A stretch of 64,000 nucleotides of DNA, taken from contig NZ_CP031941.1 in NCBI RefSeq assembly GCF_003443655.1, forward strand, positions 2,912,501-2,976,500. Reading direction: 5' to 3'. Positions 1 to 8,320 of this stretch are shown here, in pieces. Position 1 is the first letter of the stretch, and the number at the start of each line of letters is the position of its first letter. The notes beneath the pieces are model-generated. The model saw only the letters and a list, made by a program, of their open reading frames with translations. It did not search any database and had not been told where the DNA came from. The DNA is from Nostoc sphaeroides. Lineage in GTDB: Bacteria; Cyanobacteriota; Cyanobacteriia; Cyanobacteriales; Nostocaceae. The translations under genes were made by a program, and so were the position numbers.

Positions 1-112
1 TTTCACGGTCAGTAGGCAACTGAACGCGTTTTACAGAACCATGTTCAGCAAAAACGGATGTGAGGTCTTCTTGTGTGACCTCGTAGGATAGATTACCTAC
101 ATAAATTGACAT
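1..112 (-). CDS. RRM-type RNA-binding protein, 3' part beyond left edge
   Basis: The first 37 residues of a minus-strand gene are present. It starts at the ATG at 112-110 and runs off the left edge. The protein begins MSIYVGNLSYEVTQEDL, which is the RNP2 strand and first helix of an RNA-recognition motif, followed by VFAEHGSVKRVQLPTDRE leading towards RNP1. Cyanobacterial Rbp proteins of this type are small (about 80-110 aa) single-RRM, glycine-rich-tail proteins, several of them cold-induced. The tail that would separate subtypes is outside the window, so no gene symbol is given. The family call is secure; binding RNA is known for the family and not shown here. Confidence 0.9.
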   Translation of the reverse strand, partial: MSIYVGNLSYEVTQEDLTSVFAEHGSVKRVQLPTDRE

Positions 113-423
113 GCGTTATCTCCAAAATCATAGGTGTGTAGAGATTTAGATTTCGGAGACAAGCTTGTTAAGACCAAAAGGGAAAAGCCTGTCAATACTA
201 AAAACAAACGCTGTAACCGAATTTTATTCTCACCTAATTACCTTAGCACATCATTCAGTTCTTACCCACCGTAAAAAAGGAAGTATTAAGAGCCAGCGAT
301 CGCAGCAGGACTTCTCAAACATCCTCTTCAAGTCACAAATTCATAGGCAACTCTAACATTGAGTAGCAGATATTCCCCAAATAATTGCAAAATAAATCAG
401 TTCGTCATTGTTACTACCTGGAA
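113..423. other. Intergenic region between divergent rbp and tldD-like genes
   Basis: About 310 bp with no credible gene. It should hold the divergent promoters and a long leader for the RNA-binding protein gene. I see no clear terminator, riboswitch or strong consensus promoter. A TTG at 385 could extend the downstream gene, but the ATG at 424 is preferred. Confidence 0.5.
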
Positions 424-1818
424 ATGCCGAGTCCACTTGCTGACGCACAAAATTTACTTTCTGACCTGATCGCCCGCTACTCTAAGCGCGTAGATTATCT
501 GATGATTCGCCTTGAAGAAGCAGAAGGGACTGATATCTTGTTGCGTGGCGACAAGGTAGAAACCCTAAGCGTTGGCATCTCCATTGGTGGACATATTCGC
601 GCTTGTTATAAAGGTGGATGGGGTTTGAGCTGCTTTAACCAACTGGCGACAATCGAAGATCGCATAGAAGAAGCGATCGCTGCGGCGCGGATGGTTGGTG
701 ATGAAGAAACTTTACTTGCACCTATTGACCCAGTGCAGGCAGTATGCATTCTACCCCTAAAAGGTACTGATCCGCGACAAATTCCACTCTCGCAGAAAAA
801 ACAATTATGCGATCGCTATACTGAATTGCTCAAAAGCGTTGATTCCCGGATTACCACTACCTCGGTGCGTTACGGTGACAGCGCCCAAAAAGTGATCATA
901 GCTACCTCAGAAGGGACTTTGATCGAGCAATCTTGGGTGGATATGGAAATGCGCTTTGCGGCTACCGCCAGAAATGGCGAAACCGTACAAACTGGACGGG
1001 AAACTACCGGCTCTCGCAAAGCTTATGAAGATTTAACTGATTTGGATGAACAGGTAAAAAGCGCTGCTCAAAGAGCGATCGCAGCTTTATCTCTGCCACC
1101 GATGAAAGGCAATACTTACACCGTAGTCATTGACCCAATTCTCACGGGTTTGTTTGTCCACGAAGCTTTTGGACATCTTTCTGAGGCCGATATGGCTTAT
1201 GAAAACCCCGATCTGCTGGAAGTCATGACCATTGGACGCCGATTTGGCCCAGAAGAACTGCAAATTTTTGATGGTGCTGCTCCAGAGGGACATCGCGGTA
1301 GCTATTTTTATGATGATGAAGGCACGCCTGCTACTACTACTCAACTAATTAAAGATGGAGTTTTAGTTGGACGTTTACATTCTCGTGAAACCGCAGGCAA
1401 ATTGGAAGAAGCGCCTACTGGGAACGCTCGGTGTCTCAACTATCACTTTACTCCGATTGTGCGGATGACAAATACCTGGATTGAACGGGGTAAAACACCA
1501 GTCAAAGATTTATTCACCGATATCAAAGAAGGAGTGTATGCCCGTAATTGGTTGGGTGGGATGACGAATGGGGAAATGTTCACCTTTAGTGCTGGGGAAG
1601 CGTGGATGATTAGAAACGGCAAAATTGCTGAACCTGTGCGGGATGTAACGCTTTCGGGAAATGTATTCCAAACTTTAGCGGATATTGAGGCAATTGGTGA
1701 TGATTTTTACTGGGATGAATCTGGCGGTTGTGGTAAAGGAGGGCAAAACGGTTTGTCAGTAGGTTGTGGTGGCCCTAGTCTCCGAATTCGAGATGTAGTG
1801 GTTGGTGGGGAAACGTAA
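424..1818 (+). CDS. tldD: TldD/PmbA-family metallopeptidase
   Basis: About 464 aa. The zinc-binding HEAFGH motif (HExxxH) lies near residue 246 and is followed by LSEAD, as in TldD; the GGMTNGEMFTFSAGEAWM region and the cysteine/glycine-rich CGKGGQNGLSVGCGGP end are also TldD-like. TldD acts with TldE/PmbA as a heterodimeric protease that clears unfolded peptides and matures some modified peptides. TldE is not in this window. I chose the ATG at 424 because the protein aligned with the family starts near there; an upstream in-frame TTG at 385 would add 13 poorly conserved residues. No operon partner: the next gene is an IS remnant. Confidence 0.9.
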   Translation: MPSPLADAQNLLSDLIARYSKRVDYLMIRLEEAEGTDILLRGDKVETLSVGISIGGHIRACYKGGWGLSCFNQLATIEDRIEEAIAAARMVGDEETLLAPIDPVQAVCILPLKGTDPRQIPLSQKKQLCDRYTELLKSVDSRITTTSVRYGDSAQKVIIATSEGTLIEQSWVDMEMRFAATARNGETVQTGRETTGSRKAYEDLTDLDEQVKSAAQRAIAALSLPPMKGNTYTVVIDPILTGLFVHEAFGHLSEADMAYENPDLLEVMTIGRRFGPEELQIFDGAAPEGHRGSYFYDDEGTPATTTQLIKDGVLVGRLHSRETAGKLEEAPTGNARCLNYHFTPIVRMTNTWIERGKTPVKDLFTDIKEGVYARNWLGGMTNGEMFTFSAGEAWMIRNGKIAEPVRDVTLSGNVFQTLADIEAIGDDFYWDESGGCGKGGQNGLSVGCGGPSLRIRDVVVGGET

Positions 1819-1844
1819 ACCTCACCCAACCGTTGTAGCATTAG

Positions 1845-2120
1845 GTCTGTATTGGACAAGTTTGTAGTAAGCACTATGGCTGGTATGTGGAAAAAATAGC
1901 GGGTCATTTAAATTGGACTCCACAGACAGTGAGAGAGGTTTTGCACAAATGGAAGAATCTTGGCCTAGAAGGGCTTTGGGAACTACCTGGTCGAGGGGGG
2001 AAGACTAAGTGGAAAGAAGAAGACATAGTGTTTTTGGAAGAGTGCCTTAAGAAAGAACCACGCACATACAACAGTCCTCAATTGGCTAAAAAATTAGAAC
2101 GCGAAGCTCCGAAGAGAGCC
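1845..2120 (+). pseudogene. IS630-family transposase N-terminal remnant
   Basis: An open stretch encodes the N-terminal helix-turn-helix region of an IS630/Tc1-type transposase (HLNWTPQTVREVLHKW, then GLEGLWELPGRGGKTKW and a second winged-helix segment). The catalytic DDE domain is absent. The frame runs into a G+C-rich dispersed repeat at about 2105-2165 and stops at 2156. It is a decayed scrap, not an active transposase. It sits just upstream of a 135-bp mobile repeat, but nothing shows that the two are linked. Confidence 0.75.
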
Positions 2121-2165
2121 GTTGGCCTGTGCAAGCGTTGGCGAAGCCCGCCGTAGGCATCGCTC
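2121..2165. repeat. G+C-rich dispersed repeat fragment
   Basis: The segment containing GTTGGCGAAGCCCGCCGTAG and ending GGCATCGC is a dispersed mosaic repeat. Related scraps (GCGTTCGCGTAG..., ...GTAGACATCGC) recur near 2396, 19690, 22610, 22790, 39300, 46990, 54101 and, inside a reading frame, at 54665. It interrupts the IS630 remnant. Confidence 0.6.
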
Positions 2166-2195
2166 CTTTAGGGGGCTACTTAGAACATCGACATA

Positions 2196-2330
2196 GGGAC
2201 TTCCAAGTAAAAAAATATTCCATTGCTATTGTTCACTGTTGACCGTTGACGGTTCACGAGTTTTCAGTCAACAGTCAACAGTCAACAGTCAACGACTTTA
2301 ATGTGGAATAATTTATTTTTTGGAGTTCCC
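2196..2330 (+). mobile_element. 135-bp MITE-like element, copy 1 (family A)
   Basis: The element runs from GGGACTTCCAAG to TTGGAGTTCCC. Its ends are imperfect inverted repeats, about 27 bp each (GGGACTTCCAAG.. / GGGAACTCCAAA.. read inward). It is flanked by ATA on both sides (2193-2195 and 2331-2333), a probable 3-bp target duplication. The core holds GTTGAC units followed by four AGTCAAC heptamers that can fold back on them. Two more copies of exactly 135 bp lie at 10938-11072 and 56800-56934. It has no coding capacity, so it would depend on a transposase elsewhere. Confidence 0.85.
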
Positions 2331-2674
2331 ATAAAACTCCTATTGGTATCCAGGTACTGTGGCGAGGCTGGTTAAAATTGCATGACCTCTGTGTTCGCGT
2401 AGCGTCTCGTAGAGAGGGTTGGCAGCTTGCAAAAGAGACTTAACGGGAAAAGTCAGGTTTATCTATGTATGCTAAATTAAATTATTTAATTATTCGATAT
2501 TTTAATAATCAGAAAATAATCCTTTTTAATTCGATGATTTTGCTAAAAATCAGGCATAAGTTCAACCACAATCTCAATTAGATAGATAAAAAGCAAATAA
2601 TGTAAAGAAAAATTACTTTAACTAAAGATACAATTGTAAAGTTAAGAAGTTGAGCCAGTTATAAGGTATACAAC
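2331..2674. other. Intergenic, A+T-rich
   Basis: Contains a G+C-rich repeat scrap near 2396-2422 and then A+T-rich DNA that should carry the promoter of the downstream GST-like gene. No gene recognised. Confidence 0.5.
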
Positions 2675-3469
2675 ATGCTGGAATTATACCAATGGGAACT
2701 ATCTCAATACTCAGAGAAAGTGCGCCTAATTCTAGATTTTAAAGGACTAGATTACCGCAAAATAGAGGTTACACCTGGGATTGGACAGGTAGAACTATTC
2801 CGGCTGACTGGTCAGAAACAAGTCCCGGTATTAAAGGATCGTAATCGATATATTGCGGATTCTACGGAAATAGCTAAGTATTTAGACTTAGAGTATCCCG
2901 ATCGCCCAATAATACCGCAAGATCCCAAAAAACGGGGTTTAACTTTATTAATAGAAGAATGGGCGGATGAGTCTATAGGCATCAAAGGTCGCAAAGCACT
3001 ATTTGCAGCCATAAGTCAAGATCAAAATTTCCGCAAGTCTTTATTACCCACCTCAACACCAGATATATTTAAAAGTCTGGTTGGAGGAGTACCCACTGAC
3101 TTACTGACAGTGCTAGGTTTTGGCGTAGGTTATAGTCCAGATATTATCCAGTCAGCGATCGCATCTTTAAAACAAGACTTGGAAGCGGTAACGTTATTAT
3201 TGGCAGATAGTCCTTATTTAACTGGAGATGAGCCAACTTTAGCCGACTTGGCAGTAGCTAGCTTATCGATATTGCTCAAGTTCCCCTCTGGGCCCTATCT
3301 AGATTTACCAGCTTCTATTAGAGGTAAAGGATTACCAATCTTTTCCGAGAATATAGATTATGAACCATTCTTTACCTGGCGCGATCGCCTTTACGCCCAA
3401 TTCCGCAAACCATTAATCAGTACCACTCCACCAACGGGAAGTGCGCCAACTTCGATTCAGATTGACTAG
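2675..3469 (+). CDS. Glutathione S-transferase family protein
   Basis: 264 aa. The N-terminal 80 residues form a thioredoxin-fold GST domain: LYQWELSQYSEKVRLILDFK at the start, the cis-proline region KQVPVL, and the glutathione-contact motif ADSTEIAKYLD. The C-terminal helical domain (about 95-250) contains LTGDEPTLADLAVASL, which matches the GST_C N-capping box region. A serine sits near the usual active-site position (SQYSEKV). Substrate unknown; cyanobacterial GSTs of this kind detoxify electrophiles or act in peroxide defence. It stands alone between repeats; start at the ATG after an A+T-rich leader without a clear ribosome binding site. Confidence 0.88.
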   Translation: MLELYQWELSQYSEKVRLILDFKGLDYRKIEVTPGIGQVELFRLTGQKQVPVLKDRNRYIADSTEIAKYLDLEYPDRPIIPQDPKKRGLTLLIEEWADESIGIKGRKALFAAISQDQNFRKSLLPTSTPDIFKSLVGGVPTDLLTVLGFGVGYSPDIIQSAIASLKQDLEAVTLLLADSPYLTGDEPTLADLAVASLSILLKFPSGPYLDLPASIRGKGLPIFSENIDYEPFFTWRDRLYAQFRKPLISTTPPTGSAPTSIQID

Positions 3470-3473
3470 GTAA

Positions 3474-3560
3474 TGGGCATTGGGCATTGGGCATTGGGCA
3501 TGGGGCATGGGGCATGGGGCATTGGGCATGGGGGCAGGGAGCAGGGGGAGCAGGGGAGGC
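3474..3560. repeat. STRR heptamer array (TGGGCAT type)
   Basis: About eight tandem heptamers of the form GGGCATT or GGGCATG follow the GST stop and grade into GGGAGCA-type units. This is a short tandemly repeated repeat of the kind known from heterocystous cyanobacteria. Confidence 0.9.
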
Positions 3561-3587
3561 AAGAGGAGAAGAATTAATAGCCAGTTC

Positions 3588-3650
3588 CTAATGACTAATG
3601 ACTAATGACTAATGACTAATGACTAATGACTAATGACTAATGACTAATAA
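3588..3650. repeat. STRR heptamer array (TAATGAC units)
   Basis: About nine tandem TAATGAC heptamers end at the start of the downstream ATPase gene. One unit supplies an in-frame ATG at 3640, which makes the true start codon ambiguous. Confidence 0.92.
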
Positions 3651-3651
3651 C

Positions 3652-5382
3652 ATGAATTCAGAACAGCCATTAGGTTCGGTTATTCAAGGTTCTCTAACTG
3701 AAGGCTTAGAAGTACGATTGCATCCTGACATTTCTGTAGAAGATATGCGGGTGGGTAAGTTTCTCATTGTGCAAGGGATGCGATCGCGCTTTTTCTGTAT
3801 GCTGACAGATGTAGCATTAGGAGCTGCTAATGCCCGAATTATTGCTAATCCCCCTAGTTGGGAAGACACTTTTTTACGAGATGTTTTAGCCGGAAGTGGT
3901 ACTTATGGTACTATCAACCTCGCGCCGATGTTGATGTTCACTCCCGAAACTGAAGAATCTTTTTCCCCAACAAATGGCAAATCGACAAATCCCTTTCTCC
4001 GATCGGTGACGGGTTTGGCCTCATTTGTGCCACAAACCAGTACTACAATGGAATTGTTGCCTGTTAAAACTATTCCTAGCCACTTTAGCCAAGTTTACGA
4101 TGCCAGTGTTGACGATTTTCGCCGGGTATTTGGTTGGGAAGATGACCCCCAAAGGCGTAATTTTTCCATTGGGAAACCTTTGGATATGGATGTGCCCGTT
4201 TGCATCGATTTAAACCGCTTCGTGGAACGGAGTAATGGGGTTTTTGGCAAATCTGGTACTGGTAAATCCTTTCTGACACGGTTACTTTTAGCTGGTGTTA
4301 TCCGTAAAAATGCAGCAGTAAATTTGATTTTTGATATGCACTCTGAGTATGGCTGGGAAGCCGTTGCAGAAGGGAAGAATGTAAATACTGTTAAGGGTTT
4401 AAAGCAATTATTTCCCAGCAAGGTAGAAGTTTACACCCTCGACCCGGAATCGACAAAGCGCCGGGGTGTGCGTGATGCTCAAGAACTTTATTTGAGTTAT
4501 GAGCAAATTGAAGTTGAAGATATTAAGTTATGTAGCCGAGATTTAGGACTCTCTGACGCAGCCCTGGATAACGCCAATATTCTATATAGCGAGTATCGCA
4601 AGTCTTGGATTGTGCAGTTGCTGAATATGACTAACGAAGAAATCGAGATGTTCTGCGAGGAGAAGCGGGGACACAAAGGCTCGATTATGGCGTTACAGCG
4701 CAAACTGATGCGTATGGATAATTTAAAGTATATGCGGGCGGTTTGTCCCCAGAATTACATTGATAAAATTGTGCAATGTCTGGAAGCTGGGAAGAATGTT
4801 GTGATAGAATTTGGTTCCCAGTCTAATATGCTCTCTTATATGTTGGTGACGAATATGATCACCCGACGTATTCATGAGCATTACGTCAAAAAAGCTGATA
4901 GATTCCTGCAAAGCAAAAATCCTTGCGATCGCCCCACGCCATTGATGATTACTATTGAAGAGGCGCACCGTTTCCTTGACCCGGCTATCGTACAAAGTAC
5001 TATCTTTGGGACTATCGCCAGGGAACTGCGAAAGTATTTCGTCACACTTTTGGTAGTTGATCAACGTCCATCGGGTATTGATAATGAAGTCATGTCCCAG
5101 ATTGGAACTCGAATTACCGCTTTGCTTAATGACGAAAAAGACATTGACGCGATTTTTACAGGTGTATCTGGTGGTGGCGGACTGCGATCGGTATTGGCAA
5201 AGTTAGACTCTAAGCAACAAGCTTTAATTTTGGGTCATGCTGTTCCTATGCCAGTAGTAGTACGTACCCGCCCTTACGACGCAACTTTTTACAACGAAAT
5301 TGGTGAACCAGCCTGGGAAGAAAAACCTGACGCAGAAGTATTCGCTGCTGCTGAACTAGCCAAAGCTGACTTGGGATTCTAG
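3652..5382 (+). CDS. HerA-like P-loop ATPase (DUF87 domain)
   Basis: 576 aa from the ATG at 3652; an ATG at 3640 lies inside the heptamer repeat and would add MTNN. An N-terminal beta-rich HAS-barrel-like region (about 1-130) precedes the ATPase: Walker A FGKSGTGKSFLTR near residue 198, Walker B with catalytic glutamate MITIEEAHRFLD near 436, and a C-terminal sensor/arginine region (VVDQRPSGIDNEVMSQIGTR). HerA-family proteins are hexameric DNA-pumping translocases, working with NurA nuclease in archaea. No nurA-like gene is next to it. In cyanobacteria such proteins are conserved but uncharacterised, so DNA translocation is inferred from the family. Confidence 0.85.
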   Translation: MNSEQPLGSVIQGSLTEGLEVRLHPDISVEDMRVGKFLIVQGMRSRFFCMLTDVALGAANARIIANPPSWEDTFLRDVLAGSGTYGTINLAPMLMFTPETEESFSPTNGKSTNPFLRSVTGLASFVPQTSTTMELLPVKTIPSHFSQVYDASVDDFRRVFGWEDDPQRRNFSIGKPLDMDVPVCIDLNRFVERSNGVFGKSGTGKSFLTRLLLAGVIRKNAAVNLIFDMHSEYGWEAVAEGKNVNTVKGLKQLFPSKVEVYTLDPESTKRRGVRDAQELYLSYEQIEVEDIKLCSRDLGLSDAALDNANILYSEYRKSWIVQLLNMTNEEIEMFCEEKRGHKGSIMALQRKLMRMDNLKYMRAVCPQNYIDKIVQCLEAGKNVVIEFGSQSNMLSYMLVTNMITRRIHEHYVKKADRFLQSKNPCDRPTPLMITIEEAHRFLDPAIVQSTIFGTIARELRKYFVTLLVVDQRPSGIDNEVMSQIGTRITALLNDEKDIDAIFTGVSGGGGLRSVLAKLDSKQQALILGHAVPMPVVVRTRPYDATFYNEIGEPAWEEKPDAEVFAAAELAKADLGF

Positions 5383-5385
5383 ATA

Positions 5386-5446
5386 GTCATTTGTCAGTTG
5401 TCCTATGTCCTTTGCAAATGACCAATGACAAATGACAAATGACAAA
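5386..5446. repeat. Inverted STRR heptamers, possible hairpin after HerA-like gene
   Basis: GTCATTTGTCAGTTGTC on the left faces ACCAATGACAAATGACAA on the right, so the heptamer runs are inverted and can form a long imperfect stem right after the stop codon. It may act as a transcript end. Confidence 0.7.
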
Positions 5447-5953
5447 TCCCTAATTCGTAACATCCCTCCATTATCGCAGGAAATTAAGTTCGGTTATCCG
5501 GCTAGTTTAGGCAACAGAAGAGGAGTTTTTAGCGTCACTATAGATATAGTCAGTAATTTAAAGGAAGTTTAATTTTTTTTTGCAAATCGGCAATTTTGAA
5601 TTATAATTAAACATTTCATCTTAAAATACTTTACTATTTGCCTGATTTATCGTACTATAAAGTAAATGGAACTCATACCGACTTCGGATTCGCAGTTGCT
5701 ATCAGTAACTGCCTAAAAGAAAAATTCTCAAAAGCAACCAGCGTGCTTATATAGAAATTGAAAATTTAAGAGATTGAAAATTTAGGGAAGGTAGGGGAAC
5801 CTATCATTGGGAGTTTACGTCTGAACAACGGCTAGGTCAATTGATAATTACTTTTGATAGCTCCCGATATTTCGTGATAGATGTACTACCTTTCTGCATT
5901 GATTTTAGTAAGAAAACATACATTGTGTTTACGGAGTAGAGGATAACACATCA
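5447..5953. other. Long leader/promoter region of the sigma factor gene
   Basis: About 500 bp without a gene. A+T-rich, with several short direct repeats (GAAAATTTAAGAGATTGAAAA at 5760-5780). Likely carries the regulated promoter of the sigma gene; I cannot assign its elements. Confidence 0.45.
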
Positions 5954-6937
5954 ATGCCTACTGTCAACACCCAAACGGAAAACCTCAACACCAAATTCAC
6001 GGCTGATATGGTGCGAACCTATCTGCGAGAAATTGGTCGTGTACCACTGCTAACCCGTGAACAAGAGATTGTCTATGGAAAGCAGGTGCAACAAATGATG
6101 AAGTTCATCGACGCCAAAGAAGTTTTGGCGAAGAAACTGCACCGCGAACCGGATATGTCAGAATGGGCTGACCACGTTCAACAATCGGAAACCGAGATTC
6201 AACAAACGGTAGCGCAAGGTAAGCGGGCAAAGCAAAAAATGATCGAAGCGAATTTACGCTTGGTTGTTGCTATTGCCAAAAAATACCAAAAGCGGAATAT
6301 GGAGTTTCTGGATTTAATCCAGGAAGGAACACTAGGATTAGAGCGGGGTGTGGAGAAATTTGACCCAATGAGGGGTTATAAGTTCTCAACCTATGCTTAT
6401 TGGTGGATTCGCCAAGCGATTACTCGTGCGATCGCTCAACAAGGTCGTACCATCCGATTACCGATTCACATTACCGAAAAACTGAATAAAATCAAAAAAG
6501 TGCAGCGCGAATTGGCTCAAACCTTGGGGCGATCGCCTACTCCAGCCGAAATTGCCAAAGAACTGGAAATAGAACCGGCTCAAATCCGCGAGTACCTGAA
6601 CATGGCGCGTCAACCAGTCTCTTTGGATGTTAAAGTTGGCGATAACCAGGATACTGAGTTGCAAGAAATGCTCGAAGATGATGGGCCATCACCAGAGTAT
6701 TACACCAACCAGGAATTCTTACGCCAAGACTTGAACAACCTGCTAGCAGAACTGACTCCGCAACAGCGACAAGTTTTAGCTCTGCGCTTTGGTTTAGAAG
6801 ATGGTAACGAAATGTCATTGGCGAAAGTGGGTGAGAGATTGAATCTCAGCCGTGAACGCGTCCGCCAGTTAGAGCATCAAGCTTTGGCTCATCTGCGTCG
6901 CCGTCGTGCCCATGTCCAAGAATACGTTGCTAGTTAA
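5954..6937 (+). CDS. Group 2 RNA polymerase sigma-70 factor
   Basis: 327 aa. The order is region 1.2 (DMVRTYLREIGRVPLLTREQE), region 2 with the core-binding LRLVVAIAKKY segment, the -10 recognition helix YKFSTYAYWWIRQAITRAIA near 142-160, region 3, and region 4 with the helix-turn-helix NLSRERVRQLEHQAL near the C-terminus. It lacks the acidic region 1.1 of the primary sigma SigA and is the right size for a non-essential group 2 factor (SigB/SigD/SigE type), which cyanobacteria use for light, nutrient and stress responses. I cannot separate the SigB and SigD subtypes by eye, so no symbol is given. Single gene, followed by a clear terminator. Confidence 0.93.
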   Translation: MPTVNTQTENLNTKFTADMVRTYLREIGRVPLLTREQEIVYGKQVQQMMKFIDAKEVLAKKLHREPDMSEWADHVQQSETEIQQTVAQGKRAKQKMIEANLRLVVAIAKKYQKRNMEFLDLIQEGTLGLERGVEKFDPMRGYKFSTYAYWWIRQAITRAIAQQGRTIRLPIHITEKLNKIKKVQRELAQTLGRSPTPAEIAKELEIEPAQIREYLNMARQPVSLDVKVGDNQDTELQEMLEDDGPSPEYYTNQEFLRQDLNNLLAELTPQQRQVLALRFGLEDGNEMSLAKVGERLNLSRERVRQLEHQALAHLRRRRAHVQEYVAS

Positions 6938-6983
6938 AATGAGAGACGCGAAATGCCGCGTCTTTCCACCACCCTGGTGATGC

Positions 6984-7012
6984 GCCTCCTGAATTCAGGG
7001 GGCTATTTTTTT
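6984..7012 (+). terminator. Rho-independent terminator of sigma factor gene
   Basis: Stem GCCTCCTG / CAGGGGGC (8 bp, one G-T pair) with loop AATT is followed by TATTTTTTT, 47 bp after the sigma stop codon. Confidence 0.88.
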
Positions 7013-7088
7013 ATGCTGATAAGGCAATACGGTTTGGTTAAGGCAAGAGACGCGATAAATCGCCGTCTTTACAAAGGACTGATTTCAA

Positions 7089-8114
7089 CTAATTCTGGGT
7101 TGGTAAAAGCTTATTTAGGCGAGATTTAATATTACTTGTCTTCAAAGTGAAGTAACGGCGTTGTAAAAATATTTTGCGTTGCCAACTTGATGCATCTCGC
7201 CAGCGTTCATAGGTGGGAGAGGCTACCTTTGTTAAAAAGCTACGCCACCGTGCAGTTAATTCCTCAATCCCCGTTTCTGTTGATCGAATACGACCATTGT
7301 CTATCATTTCTTGACGTAATTTCTGGTTGTCGCGCAGGCGTTTCAGAGATGTAATTATCTCGTCAATAGAAGCTACTTCTATATAATCGAGTTCGCTTTT
7401 ACGTTCATATTGGTAAGCAGATTCACGACCAAGAATGATCGGAACTCCAGCTTGCCAAGCATTATATAATTTAGATGCTGGTTTAATGTTATATCTATTT
7501 TTATCAAAGCTACGCACAGCAATGACAACATCCACATCACTGTAATCGTGCCAGCGTTCAAAATCCACAATATTCCAATTTAAACCTAAGGCATTGACTT
7601 GGTGTTTCCAGGCATCTGCTTGCATCTGGGCAACCAAGTTGTCTACTTGACCAAAGTAGGCAACATTTTCAAATGTATCACCACGCTGACGATCGCGAGG
7701 GATCAATCCAGACTGGGGCCAATGGGGCATATAATAGGTTTGCCAAAGGCTTGCAGAATATCTTGTAATTTCATCTTGAGTATTTTGGATAATATGAAGC
7801 TGTGCGTAAGGATGATGACTTCTATCTGCACGCAAACAAACAATCAATAATTGTGGTGTTGGTTGTAAGTTGTCTGGCAAAAAATCGCGATGGGCTAAAA
7901 CAATTCCTTCAGTAGGTAAAGTTCCTACCAATTGACATGGAAATCCATCATGTTTGAGGTGAAGATAGGTTTGTAGAGTCCAGTTATATCGCCCTTGACC
8001 GTAACGTAGAGAATTTTGCCATTGCCAGTAAAGATCCGAACTTTCTAATATGCGATCGCTAGGCCATTGGTTTTGGGGAATATAAAAATAAATAGCTGGT
8101 AACTTATGATTCAT
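7089..8114 (-). CDS. Glycosyltransferase-like protein, family uncertain
   Basis: 341 aa, no signal peptide or membrane segment. The C-terminal half reads like the nucleotide-sugar half of a GT-B enzyme: DVDVVIAVRSFDKNRYNIKP, then KLYNAWQAGVPIILGRESAY (the KxxxAxxxGxPxI pattern in which the conserved acidic/glycine region contacts the donor), then an IDEIITSLKRLRDNQKLRQE helix. The N-terminal half is tryptophan-rich and unlike common GT4 enzymes. It may modify exopolysaccharide or a glycolipid; donor and acceptor cannot be told. Convergent with the sigma factor gene, isolated from other sugar genes. Confidence 0.6.
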   Translation of the reverse strand: MNHKLPAIYFYIPQNQWPSDRILESSDLYWQWQNSLRYGQGRYNWTLQTYLHLKHDGFPCQLVGTLPTEGIVLAHRDFLPDNLQPTPQLLIVCLRADRSHHPYAQLHIIQNTQDEITRYSASLWQTYYMPHWPQSGLIPRDRQRGDTFENVAYFGQVDNLVAQMQADAWKHQVNALGLNWNIVDFERWHDYSDVDVVIAVRSFDKNRYNIKPASKLYNAWQAGVPIILGRESAYQYERKSELDYIEVASIDEIITSLKRLRDNQKLRQEMIDNGRIRSTETGIEELTARWRSFLTKVASPTYERWRDASSWQRKIFLQRRYFTLKTSNIKSRLNKLLPTQN

Positions 8115-8185
8115 CGCAATATGGAATCAATTATCCAGTCGAGTATAACTCAGCAAAATTATTTGTAAAGGCTTGAAAAGTTTCG

Positions 8186-8320
8186 TTGACATCCTCCCCG
8201 CACTAAAAGTGACGGGGATTCCAAAGATCACTCTTTGGGTTTCCTCTTTCCACGACCCGACTTACAAAGAGCGAGTTTCCCCACCCACGCAGAGGTCGAT
8301 GTCTCCAGAGGCGTTAGTTC
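8186..8320 (-). ncRNA. Putative omega RNA / right end of TnpB element 1
   Basis: This covers the 3' end of tnpB and the element's right end. Read on the minus strand it ends GGAATCCCC - hairpin - GGGGAGGATGTCAA at 8186. The hairpin stem is CCCCG(T)CACT / AGTGCGGGG. TnpB proteins are guided by an RNA made from this position, with the guide copied from DNA just beyond the right end; the predicted guide would start at 8185 reading leftward. The role is inferred from the family; boundaries were set by comparison with the second copy at 35316. Confidence 0.6.

Noticed and set aside
165..356. Small ORF upstream of the TldD gene
   Set aside because: No domain or start context; low-complexity promoter region.
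1887..2156. Complete IS630 transposase gene
   Set aside because: Only the N-terminal helix-turn-helix is present; the DDE catalytic domain is missing and a repeat follows.
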